Assembly (NCBI GenBank): GCA_030765045.1
Contig: CM060965.1
Location: 66,090,787-66,154,786, forward strand
Length of the DNA stretch: 64,000 bases
From: Tenodera sinensis
Taxonomy: Eukaryota; Arthropoda; Insecta; Mantodea; Mantidae
Direction: 5' to 3'
A program made the position numbers and the translations under genes. The notes below the pieces were generated by a model. That model was given only the letters and a program-made list of their open reading frames with translations. It did no database searches and had not been told where the DNA came from. Positions 1 to 9,289 of the stretch are shown here, piece after piece; the first letter of the stretch is position 1; each line of letters starts with the position of its first letter.

Positions 1-356
1 TGTGTGTGTCTGTGTGTCAGTCTGTGGACAGCATAACTCAAAAACAAAAAGTCGGTTAAAAACCAAAGTTGGTATTTAAGTTTAATGTCTTTCAAGGATG
101 TGACACAAAGATTTTGAAGAAAATAGCCCCACCCTAAACTACCCTTTACATGGAAAAATTTTTAAAAAATTTTGATTTTCTTGAAAATGGCTCTAACGAT
201 TTTGATTAAAATGTCATATGTTTGAGATATTTTTTATGACAAATGAAATGTATATCTTGAATTTTCTGGCTATAGCCAGAAGTAGTTGCATTTACTCTGG
301 ACGACTTTTGCATAACTGGTAAACCATTAGAGATAGACCAAATCATACCGTACAAA
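1..356. other. Unassigned AT-rich sequence
   Basis: A short GT-rich stretch opens the window, followed by AT-rich sequence. No coding potential, terminal repeat or known element was recognised. If the terminal exon at 4410 belongs to a plus-strand gene, this stretch is probably intronic to it, but that is inference. Confidence 0.3.
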
Positions 357-574
357 AAAATGTTGTTGTTAGCTAATGCTGGATTTCTGACAATGAAGTC
401 ATTAATCCTCTTGCTCTCCAATATTTTTCACTGATGGATGGGGCACTAGAAGTGGCTGGGCATATTTGAAGGTGGTCTCGATCCATTTCCTCTTGCAGAT
501 CACATAGAGGACAGAGTGGTGAAGAATATATCCCAATTCTGTACAAAAAAATGTAGATCTTGCTAAAATACACA

Positions 575-925
575 ATTTATGTCTAAATAAATTTTCTTGT
601 AGGGTGAACCATTTTGGAGATATTCCTTGTTATGTGTGTGAGTTTCAGAAAACTTTGAACTTTCATGAAATGGATCATCGTTAATTTTTTTATATGTTAA
701 GTGTGCAAAGACAACAGAATCTCAAAGCTTTAAAACATTTGACTATCGCACAAAACCTTCTGTATTCTAACATTCCCCTTGCACCTACAAGGAAATAAGC
801 AATAAGATAATTTGTACAAATGTTTATCTCAACTAAGATGAAGATATAAGAATAAGAATTTGTACATATAGTTTGTACAAGACTAGAGAAAGTCATGTGA
901 GTGCAGCACATCAGATTTTTTAGTT
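575..925 (+). mobile_element. 3' end of another LINE, inserted in the decayed LINE
   Basis: On the plus strand a short cysteine-histidine segment (PCYVCEFQKTLNFHEMDH) resembles the C-terminal zinc knuckle of LINE ORF2 proteins, and is followed by a leucine/isoleucine-rich tail. The distal 150 bp (about 775-925) match a second copy at 52775-52945. It lies where the minus-strand LINE loses about 50 residues between its RNase H and zinc-knuckle parts, so it probably inserted there. The family was not identified. Confidence 0.45.
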
Positions 926-1471
926 TCACATCTAATCCACAAGACTATAGATTTTGAGTGTAACACTGCAATCTTTTTGGCCAGAAAGTCTGCAATCTCG
1001 TTACCAATCACTCCCTTATGTGATGGTATCTGCTGTAGAATTGTCTGTTGAAATTTTATTTGGAGTAATCTGTAATAAGATCTTACATCCTTAATATTAT
1101 AAGATTTGTATGGACTGTCATATTGTTCAATTACTTGAATGGCAGAAACTGAGTCTGTGAGAACAACTACTTTATTTTCTTTTATATCAGTCCTATAGTA
1201 TATCTGATCTAATGCTCGTTGTATTGCAACCACTTCACCTTCAAAATTTGTGGATAGTTTCGGCAATGTAAAATAATGTGAAAAGTATTTACAATATATA
1301 CCACCTCATACATTATTTCTCAATTTATCTGCAGAACCATCTGTGTAAATTCTGAGCCACTCTGTTTCATGGAATTGATTATGTAGATGTCAATTGTAAC
1401 AATTCTGCACAATTCTGGTGATTCTAGTTTATTTAGTTGTTCTGTCAACTCTTTGTTACTATCTTAATAAA

Positions 1472-1515
1472 GCTACGTAGGCTTTCACGGTCGGCGTCTA
1501 AACTGTAGAATGAAG
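1472..1515 (-). mobile_element. 44-bp Penelope-like 3'-terminal micro-insertion
   Basis: The segment is flanked by an exact 12-bp direct repeat, TATCTTAATAAA, at 1460-1471 and 1516-1527. Its minus strand contains GACGCCGACCGTGAAAGCCT, closely matching the extreme 3' end of the Penelope element at 27751-27770 (GACACCGGCCGTGAAAGCCT). It also matches the end of the fragment near 62500. It is read as a severely 5'-truncated Penelope insertion into the older LINE. Confidence 0.6.
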
Positions 1516-2349
1516 TATCTTAATAAAATCTATTGGATTAGTTCTAGGAAGATGAGGGGTGCATTTTTCTGATAAATTTAAGTGATTATACTTCGTCTCT
1601 AAAGAAAGATTTGTTTGTGATCTGTGCTTTTAGCTTATATTCTCTAGGTAGTTGTTGATACCATTGATGTTTACTTGGGTTTGTTTTCAATTTTACATAT
1701 AGTTATGCGGCTTGCGTTTGAATGCTGGCTTTAATTGGGTTATTATTTGTCCCAACGAGAAGTGCACTAGTGTTGTTTTTACAGTTCCTGTTATCAATCT
1801 TAAACACTGATTTTGACATCTCTCAATTTTATTAATTTTGTCTTCGGTTGCAGTTAAAAGTCCTTCACATCCATGTTTTAATACTGGTTTTATGTAGTTG
1901 TTATACGTTTTATTTAAAACTTCTATTGAGCTGCCCCATTTAGTTCCAATTAATCTCTTCAATATGTTAATTCTTTTTCTAGCCTTTTGTGTTACATTTC
2001 CTACATGGTATTTCATTTTTAATTTTCTATCCAGTGCAATTCCCAGATATATAATTTCTTCAGCATATTCCATTTGTTTTCCATTGATTTCAAGTTTTAA
2101 GCTTTTTTCCCTGTCTTCAAAATGTTTCATGGTGTAGACTTGGTATTTAGTTTTTGCTGTGTTAATGGATATATTATTTAATTTTGCCCAATTAGTTAAT
2201 TTAACTAACACATTTTGCATTTTTTCTTCTAATCTGGTGTATACATTTTTGTCACTTTTTCAGCCATCCATACAACTACGTCATCTGCATACATTGCAAT
2301 GTTTATTTCATTTTCTTTTATAAACTTTGGCATATCATTAATATATATA

Positions 2350-3760
2350 CTAGTTGTACCCTGCCACGCTTTGCTGTGGCACATTATGGCTGCATGGTTC
2401 AGAAATGAGGAACAAAACAAAGCATACGTATCAAAAAAGTTTAATTTTGCAATACTTGTGGGTATACAATATTTTTTGTTTTTCCGTTGTTTACATTGAT
2501 ATAAAGGCTATTTGGTTTGCTAACATGGGAACACACAACATACAATTGACCATGTGAGAAGCAACGCGCACCCAAATCTAAACCACACAACTCTAAAAAT
2601 TGACCTTGAGCTTTATTGATTGTAATTGCAAATACCAATCGAATTGGGAATTGTAATCTTTTAAATTTAAATGGTGTAACGGTCAGGATCATGGGAGTTC
2701 TAGGAATGAGGACATCTTCGTCTTTGAAAGGCCCAGTTAATATCGTTGCTTCCACTGCATTTTTCATCAATTTCTTAACTGCGAACCATGTGCCATTACA
2801 GAGTTTTGGCTGATTAACATTATGCAATGTGATAATTGGCATGCCTATTTTCAATTTTAATGTATGTGGTGGCATTCCTGGTAGATGAAGAGAGTTCAGA
2901 AACTCTGATGGCTACTTAACTACTTCATCTGCTTCCACAATGGTGTCTATAATTTCCTCACTTTGAATGCTGGATTGCATAAAATTATGCAGCTGATAGA
3001 CATCTTTATTCTTTGCGGCAAGGATAGCTCGTTCACTGATCCAGTCGTGATTCCTATAATTAATTTGGAATATTAAGAAACACTTTTTTGATAAGTTCTT
3101 TTGGTGTTACTAAATTACAAAAATTATTAGGAAATGATATTCGTCTTGTCTCATCTATTGGCAGCTGTGTTTCCAATCTCTAGTAACTGTCATGAGAATA
3201 CCTCGGCTGATTTATCATTTTGAAGCTGGACGCGCATATTCGTAGTCACTGTAATGTACGTACGTATCGCCACAATGTTGAATATTCTATGCAAGCATTT
3301 ATTTTGCCCACTGTTGTTGATCGAGAAATTACAGGCAATGTTTGCTTAAAATCTCCCGCAAGCAATATCAATGCATTCCCGATTAGTTGAACGTTTCCAC
3401 ACAAATCTTGTAATGTTCGATCCATAGCTTCAAGCGATTTCTTTATGTACCATCATGCATTTATCCCAAACAATGACTTTACATTTTTGTAATACTTTTC
3501 CCATTCCAGACGCTTTGGAAATATTGTATGTGGGAATTGCGATGGTTTGTATGTTTAATGGCAACTTCAGAGCTGAATGAGCAGCCCTTCCACCTGGTTA
3601 CAATTGTCGCAGCTATTCCAGACAAAGCGAGACCAAAGGCTATGTCATTCTTAAAAAAGATCATTATTGTTAATAATGACATCTCTTGGCAAGTAGCGGT
3701 AATGACTGTTGAAAATCTGTTTGAAAATCTATAAATACTGCTGCTACTGAAATACATATT
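2350..3760 (-). mobile_element. Helitron fragment with 3' terminus
   Basis: The minus strand encodes decayed pieces of a Pif1-type Helitron helicase from about 3650 to 2441. The recognisable 3' end follows: a hairpin with 6-bp stem TGCCAC/GTGGCA (2362-2367 and 2376-2381), then GGGTACAA, then CTAG at 2350-2353 with a T next. CTRR after a hairpin and insertion between A and T are Helitron hallmarks. The flanking LINE resumes at once in frame at its IYINDMP motif, so the 3' junction is exact. The 5' end and the RepHel replication-initiator part were not found; the copy is truncated. Confidence 0.75.
2441..2875 (-). pseudogene. Helitron Pif1-like helicase, C-terminal part
   Basis: This 144-codon open segment carries the late helicase motifs of Helitron-associated Pif1 proteins: FPIRLVFAITINKAQGQ (motif V/VI region), then a SHGQLYVVCSHVSKP motif and the usual closing GKTKNIVYPQVLQN. 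Upstream on the same strand, broken frames show further pieces: NDIAFGLALSGIAAT (near 3640), KVIVWDKC (the DExx-like Walker B region near 3470) and TTNMRVQLQND (near 3220). Frameshifts separate the pieces and no Walker A loop was seen, so the protein is not functional. Confidence 0.75.
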
Positions 3761-4409
3761 GTTAGCTAGTTTACTTCACATCTTCCATTAATCTGGATAC
3801 TTGATGAACAGTAGAGTATTGTCTTCTAAATCCAGCCTGCTTCTCTGCTATTAAATTGTTTGTTCCTAGATAGTACATTAATCTATTGACAACCATTGTA
3901 TCAGCTATTTTTGCCAGAATTGAAGACAGTGATATGGGTCTGTAACTTTTTGTTTCATTTGTAGGCTTTCCTGGTTTCAAAATTGAGATTACTAGTGGTT
4001 TGCACCAGTTTGATGGCATATTCTCTTGTTCATACCATATTTTATTAATAATTTATAATAATGTCTTTTTAGCTCTTATTCCTAAGTTTCTAATATACTC
4101 TGGATGTATAAGATCTGCTCCTGGTTATTTAAATTGTAGAGTATGCAACTGAATGTTTTACACTCACGAAATTTCATCACTACAATCTTAAGCTTTCTAC
4201 TGATAAAAAATTGTTGAGCCATAAGTTGCATAATTAACTATTATCCCATAAATTATGCAAATTATATTATTTTGATAAGATGAGTGTCTTAATCAATGCT
4301 AAAAAAGTAGATACATATACCACTCATTACATAAGATAAACAATTACCAGTTTCAGTATTTCTGTATTCATTTCCAATATTTATTATTTTTTTATTTTTT
4401 ATTTTACAG

Positions 4410-4609
4410 GAAGAATATCCAATGTCATGCATAGTAAAACACCAGTAGGAAGCGCACAGAGAAATCGAGAACTTGGCAATAGACCACGGTCTGGCTGGTG
4501 GCAACGAAAAACTGGAAGGTTTGGCCGAAAGATAAAGCCTTTGCCACCTATTCGTCATGTCAGTGTTGCTTCTCCTGCACCACCTGAAGTTATAAGGTTA
4601 ACAATGTAA
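4410..4609 (+). CDS. Terminal exon of an unrecognised basic protein
   Basis: A strong pyrimidine tract and CAG acceptor precede 4410. The exon then stays open in one frame for 65 codons to a TAA at 4607-4609, beginning with two bases that complete a split codon. The peptide is rich in arginine, glycine and proline (for example NRPRSGWWQRKTGRFGRK, then PLPPIRHVSVASPAPPEV). No domain was recognised. Codon choice and composition look coding, unlike the decayed transposons around it. Upstream exons would lie left of the window or be hidden among the LINE fragments. A 21-bp A-run at 4669-4689 follows within 80 bp, so a retrocopy is an alternative, although the well-formed acceptor argues against it. 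Confidence 0.45.
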
Positions 4610-5120
4610 TGAATATTGTAAGCCCTTCTCAGATTGGGTTATGCTTTAACATTTTTGTAAATACTTTAAAAAAAAAAAAAAAAAAAAGAATTCATTTTAT
4701 GAAGCTTTTAGCTCTTTTCTTGAATATGGAAATTTTCTCATTAGAAAAAGCCTTTAATATCAGATCTTTGAAGTAGATGAAATGAAGTTATAATAATAAT
4801 GGAATGTGCATTTGTCCTGAAAAAGGTTTTAGTGAGTGTTCACACACCTCTCTACTGTGCTTTTCAAATGGGAAGAGTTCTGATCTGCAGCCAATGAGAT
4901 ACGTTATACTGAGATCAGTAGTTCAAAATTATTGTCCACAAGACAGCTGTAAGCAGTATCAGTGTTACTACATTATATCATATGGTTCTTGAATCTCCAT
5001 ATCATTAGTGATATTATTGAAAGTATGATCACAATTGCTTTGGTTGATGCAGCAATCTAATGTACTGGTGATGCTCTTTCGCATAATATTTATTGTCCTG
5101 GGAAAGAAAAAATAAGTCAC
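4610..5120. other. Presumed 3' UTR, A-run and unassigned sequence
   Basis: Sequence after the terminal exon includes a run of about 20 A at 4669-4689. No AATAAA was seen immediately before it. The rest, to the LINE insertion at 5121, shows nothing recognisable. Confidence 0.3.
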
Positions 5121-5136
5121 TTTTGAAGCAGGGTGT

Positions 5137-7736
5137 TGTTGTTGTTAGCTAATGCTGGATTTCTGAGAATCCCTTAACAAGTTTTATGCTCAGTCACAAA
5201 GAGTACCCCAAGCGTATAAAAAACAAGATAAGGCTATCCAAAAAACTATCAGAGAAACTAGTAAGCCAAAAGGTATACGAAATGATATTTTTATTCAGGA
5301 TTTTAATGAAACAGAACTGGATTTAGCAATAGAACAATTACAGAACAAAAAATCTCCTGGACCTGACAAGATCCATCCAGAGTTTATTAAACACCTTGGC
5401 AGGAAAGGAAAAGAAATCCTACTTAAACTGTATAACACGTGTTGGAGAATGACTGTACCTTCCGACTGGAAAAAAGCCATTATCATCCCAATTTTAAAGA
5501 AAAACAAACCCTCAAACAATATTAATAGTTTCAGACCAATATCTTTGACCAGTGTTATTGCAAAAGTGATGGAAAGAATGGTGGCATCTAGACTTAACTG
5601 GTTCCTAGAATATTACAACTTAATTAATAGTTCACAGACCGGCTTCAGACAGAATCATACTACAAGTGAAAATGTACTCCTACTAAGCCAAGACATCAAG
5701 GAAGCTTTCAATAGAAAGGAGGATACCTTGGCAGTATTCATTGATTTTAAATCAGCATATGACTCAGTCTGGAGAAATAAATTAGTTGAGAAGTTGCAAT
5801 CAATAGGTGTGAAAAGTAACATGCTTAAGTGGATAACTCAGTTTATTTCACAAAGATTTTGTGCCACAAAATATAATACATACATTTCCAAATATAAACA
5901 AACACACCGAGGACTTCCACAAGGTGCTGTTCTGAGCACAACACTCTTTAACATATATATAAATGACCTTCCATCAATAATAAAAACTTTAGAAACCAAA
6001 ATTGCTCTATTTGCTGACGATGTAGTCATTTGGACTTCAGGCTCTTCAAAAAAACCTGAATTAATTAAAGGCAGAATAGAAACAGCCCTAAACAAAGTAC
6101 ATGAATGGAGCTCCAAAAACCTCATGACTATCAATGTGGAAAAAACAAATTATGAATTATTTACACTAAAATACAAACCAGTTAATATTAGCATAAATTA
6201 TAATGGTAAACCACTCAAAGCAGTTGATGATGCCAAATACTTAGGCATCACTTTCGACAGAAAGCTAAGTTGGAAAAAACATATAACAAACATCTCAGAA
6301 AAGGTTGAAAAGAAATTGCAAATCCTGAAAAGGTTAGCTGGTGCTAAATGGGGCTGCTCAAGGAGAGTCCTTAACACAACATACAAAATGTATATTAAAC
6401 CAAACCTCTTGTACTGTTCTGAAGCTTTAATAACAGCAGCAAATGCTAACATCAATAAACTTGAACAAATACAAAATCAGGCTCTTCGCCTAATCACTGG
6501 AGCAGTTAAATCCACACCTATTGATGCCATGCTTGCCTTAACACGGACCCCATCAATAACAACAAAAATAGAAGAACAAGCATTGCTCCAACACGAGAAA
6601 ATGTTACGACTGCCAAACTCTAAATGGACAGAAGAGAACCTCCCCCCTTCAATCCTTAAAACTCATAGTAGTTTCCTAGAAAAGGTAACACAGATTAAAT
6701 CCAAATTGAACATTCCTAACACCAGAGAAAATCTACTTATTAGAGAAAATCCATTGGAATTATTGCAACCTACCTTCAATTTGGAATTAATAGAGGAAAT
6801 AAGTAAATCAGACACACCAAAAGAAATACAAAAACTTCTAGCTCTGGAAACAATCAATACTAGGTATCCCACAGAAGAATGGCTGCACATATATACTGAT
6901 GGATCCTCGAAGGAAAACCTTACTGGAGCTGGAGTTACATGTTCACATTTTTCCTTTTATCATTCTGTTGGCAGAGACACAACAAATTATGATGGAGAAA
7001 TAGAGGCTATATACATTGCTCTCCGACAATTATTAAATCTTCCCTTAAATAAATTTAACAAGGCAGTAATTCTTTCGGATTCTAAAGCTGCAATTCAGGG
7101 AATATGTTCAAATACTACAAAGAAGTCAACAAAAATTAGAGAATGCTACAAAATGTTAACACAACTCCAAAAAGTTAATAAGACTGTTCATCTCCAATGG
7201 ATTCCAGCACACTGTGGAGTCATGGGGAACGAAGCTGCAGACTCACTTGCAAAGAAAGCCACAACAATAACACAAAAGTCTAAATTCAATTTCTCATATT
7301 CCTCAATAAAACGCTTGATCATTAAAAATTTTTGTCATTCATACCTACAAGAAATAGAAACAAATGCCAAAGATAAAAAATGGATTACACTACTTTCCAA
7401 TCCAGATATAATCCCCCAGAGACCAAGGAAAACAGCTGTTGCAGCCTTCCGACTATTGACAAATCATGACTGCTTGGCAAGTCATCTCTACAGAATAGGT
7501 ATCTCAGCCTCACCGATATGTGTCCTGTGTAACGATCCAGCAGAAATGAATGAAGAACACTTGAAGACCTGTGAAGCATTAAGATCAGAAGAAACTACAG
7601 TTCAAAAGTATTGGAAAGCACGAATGCTAATGGCTTCATTGCCAGATGCAAGGCACTAGAAAACAACAACAACAACAATATTTTTCACTCATAGAGCAAT
7701 AGCAGTATAGTAACTGCTTTTAAGAGAGCACCATAT
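5137..7736 (+). mobile_element. I-like LINE nested in a tiny LINE 3' end; 16-bp target duplication
   Basis: The unit is bounded by an exact 16-bp repeat, TTTTGAAGCAGGGTGT, at 5121-5136 and 7737-7752. Its first ~33 bp (5137-5169) and last ~60 bp (7674-7736) are antisense to the 3' end of the decayed LINE at 357-435, with the motifs GCTAATGCTGGATTTCTGA and CAATATTTTTCACT. The main LINE body (about 5170-7673, plus strand) with an (AAC)n tail lies between. The simplest reading is that a heavily truncated LINE 3' end inserted first and the larger LINE then inserted into it. The body is 5'-truncated: the reading frame is open from about 5180, but the endonuclease domain and ORF1 are absent. Confidence 0.75.
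5449..7659 (+). CDS. LINE ORF2 fragment: reverse transcriptase-RNase H-zinc knuckle
   Basis: This is a 736-codon open frame, and the same frame stays open upstream to about 5180 (KSPGPDKIHPEFIKHLG), so the ATG given is only the first in-frame Met of a truncated copy. RT motifs in order are SFRPISLTSVIAKVMERMV, FIDFKSAYDSVW (catalytic D), RGLPQGAVLSTTLFNIYIND and FADDVVIW near residue 188. RNase H follows, with IYTDGSS near residue 482, YDGEIEA, LSDSKAAIQ and HCGVMGNEAAD, so the acidic residues are present. The C-terminus has CVLC-x8-HLKTC. RT followed by RNase H fits the I/Loa-type clades. With no endonuclease it cannot be autonomous. A nearly identical RNase H half lies at 56.3-57.3 kb. Confidence 0.85.
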   Translation: MTVPSDWKKAIIIPILKKNKPSNNINSFRPISLTSVIAKVMERMVASRLNWFLEYYNLINSSQTGFRQNHTTSENVLLLSQDIKEAFNRKEDTLAVFIDFKSAYDSVWRNKLVEKLQSIGVKSNMLKWITQFISQRFCATKYNTYISKYKQTHRGLPQGAVLSTTLFNIYINDLPSIIKTLETKIALFADDVVIWTSGSSKKPELIKGRIETALNKVHEWSSKNLMTINVEKTNYELFTLKYKPVNISINYNGKPLKAVDDAKYLGITFDRKLSWKKHITNISEKVEKKLQILKRLAGAKWGCSRRVLNTTYKMYIKPNLLYCSEALITAANANINKLEQIQNQALRLITGAVKSTPIDAMLALTRTPSITTKIEEQALLQHEKMLRLPNSKWTEENLPPSILKTHSSFLEKVTQIKSKLNIPNTRENLLIRENPLELLQPTFNLELIEEISKSDTPKEIQKLLALETINTRYPTEEWLHIYTDGSSKENLTGAGVTCSHFSFYHSVGRDTTNYDGEIEAIYIALRQLLNLPLNKFNKAVILSDSKAAIQGICSNTTKKSTKIRECYKMLTQLQKVNKTVHLQWIPAHCGVMGNEAADSLAKKATTITQKSKFNFSYSSIKRLIIKNFCHSYLQEIETNAKDKKWITLLSNPDIIPQRPRKTAVAAFRLLTNHDCLASHLYRIGISASPICVLCNDPAEMNEEHLKTCEALRSEETTVQKYWKARMLMASLPDARH

Positions 7737-7847
7737 TTTTGAAGCAGGGTGTAGAAACATCAGAGTGAGAGGAATAAACAAGTTTGTTATCTCATAGATA
7801 AACTCCTGAGACAAATACAGTATGCAGCTCAGATTCAAGCTAAAAAG

Positions 7848-7960
7848 GTGGATCCAAAATGGGAAGATACAAATTCAAGAGAGATACAGGTCTATTTAGG
7901 TATTTTTATATATATATGGGGGCTCCTTAAAATCCAACATCTATGGTCCCTGTCCCAAAG
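7848..7960 (+). pseudogene. piggyBac-like transposase fragment
   Basis: A short segment encodes EIQVYLGIFIYIWGLLKIQ. It resembles the conserved block of piggyBac transposases in which an E-[IM]-K-x-F-[LI]-G core is followed by a hydrophobic stretch and a KLP-type motif. It lies 200 bp left of a piggyBac terminus but outside it, so it may be a separate older copy. The match rests on about 30 residues. Confidence 0.35.
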
Positions 7961-8162
7961 GGTGGGAATAGGAAGTAGGGGAATGACTGATGGGGTGAAG
8001 TGCGTGCATCTTAAGGCCATTATGGTAGCCAAGAAGGCCCATCGGTAACTTCAAAAACTGGCAGAAGAGGCTCTGGTTTTGCTGCTGCCTTGTAGCATAG
8101 GGAGTTGGTTCTCCAAAGGTTATGGGAGTAAACCCTAAACAAATCAGACAGGCCTGGGGATC

Positions 8163-9182
8163 TTAACCTCTTGAGCGATGGCCATTTAAACGTCCGCGAG
8201 CCGAGAACTGCTAGCATTTAAATTGTTAAATGTGCTTCGTATATACACAGCTGTATTTTGTGTAAATATTAAGTTATTTTAATGAAACAAAAACTGGTAT
8301 AAAACTCGTTATTTGCAGTATAAATGTACGTCATCAGCAAAGTTGAGTTGTATTTACAAAACGTTGAAATGGCACAATTTTGTTTCACTGTGGTGAAAAG
8401 TCAACTTTGCTCTGTCGAACGCGTCTAATATTAGTTCTTGGAAAGATGCAGTAAAGAAACATCCATTGTATGTGTGCCTTATGCGTCAGCATACTGTGTA
8501 ATAAATCGCTACTGCATGCGTGGTCTCTTAGTCATCAGAATAGATCAACATTACAACTTTTGCTTACACGAGTTTCGTAACTGAGTAGAGTCCGTGTCTT
8601 TCTTTGTTGAAATACATACGTATTCTTTCCTGCTTGTAGCTGAAGGGAGAAGTGGTATAAAAAGGTATTTTTGCACCAACTGGATATAACCATATGCAAT
8701 TGTTTGAGGATTTGGACAGCTCTCTAAACCCACACAGGACAATGACCGACCTTGACTACCGACTATAAATAACTTGCAGCCTAATTGAACAATACCACGT
8801 TGGGGGTTGAAAATCCAAAACCCCTGCACCCCTCAGACTTCAAGGAAAACATTATCCTAAAAGGATACCACCAACAGCAAAGAAGTCCTGCCCATTTCGA
8901 AAGTGTTTCGTGTGCCGCAAGAAGGGAATTTGCGAATGTGGAGATGTACCTACCCTTGTGTGTTTATCCCTGTTTTGAGGTAAATTGCAGAACGAACATA
9001 TTAAGGTAAGCCAATAAAGTATATAGACCTTACTAAAATGTTTCATAAAGGGAAAATTATAATAAGTTGAGTTGGATAAGGGATAAATAAGGGTTAAATG
9101 TTTAAACGCACAGGACGCCCATATCGCTCATCTGCCATTTTAAATGGACGTGATTTCACGTCGATATCCCTCAAGAGGTTAA
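8163..9182 (+). mobile_element. Internally deleted piggyBac-like element with TTAA ends
   Basis: The element is flanked by TTAA at 8163-8166 and 9179-9182. The terminal inverted repeat begins CCTCTTGAG on both sides (CCTCTTGAGCGATGG left, CCTCTTGAGGGATATC right, reverse strand). Both ends also carry GCGAT and CATTTAAA subterminal motifs. A remnant of the transposase C-terminus is retained near the right end. TTAA duplication and the retained cysteine-rich tail both point to piggyBac. The catalytic core is missing, so this is a non-autonomous remnant of about 1.0 kb. Confidence 0.75.
8845..9000 (+). pseudogene. piggyBac transposase cysteine-rich C-terminus
   Basis: The plus strand encodes KRIPPTAKKSCPFRKCFVC, then RKKG and ECGD, followed after a frameshift by LCVYPCFEVNC. 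The order R-x-C-x2-C, a second cysteine pair and a closing LCxxPCFE motif is that of the cysteine-rich zinc-binding tail of piggyBac transposases. The frameshift makes it a relic. Confidence 0.6.
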
Positions 9183-9289
9183 GGAGGCAGCTCCTCCACC
9201 AGGCTAGCTCTGTGTTTGGCTAATAACCTAGTGAGTGAATATCAACTGTTCAGAGCATAGAAGGAAGAGCTGGACAGAATACACAAAGA

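Larger units (their letters stand above)
357..4127 (-). mobile_element. Decayed I-like LINE (RT + RNase H), split by three later insertions
   Basis: Read on the minus strand, 4127 to 3771 encodes the start of a reverse transcriptase (PGADLIHPEYIRNLG, then ILKPGKPTNETKSYRPISL). After an interruption, 2349 to 1693 encodes the catalytic YADDVVVW and the thumb region, about 1370 to 926 encodes RNase H (IYTDGS and LTDSVSAIQ motifs) and 573 to 373 encodes the C-terminal zinc knuckle (CPLC-x8-HLQIC). It ends in a short (AAC)n tail near 357. The same domain order and motifs occur in the better preserved copy at 5.1-7.7 kb, which lacks these insertions. Several frameshifts and stops make it a fossil. 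About 110 residues around RT motif A are missing next to the Helitron. RT followed by RNase H points to the I/Loa group; the exact clade is not resolved. Confidence 0.8.

Noticed and set aside
4669..4689. A-run as proof that the 4410 exon is a processed retrocopy
   Set aside because: The exon is preceded by a strong splice acceptor and pyrimidine tract, which a processed copy should not have. No flanking duplication was seen.
5838..6890. Minus-strand open frames inside the I-like LINE
   Set aside because: Antisense shadows of the RT-RNase H frame, with no recognisable motifs.
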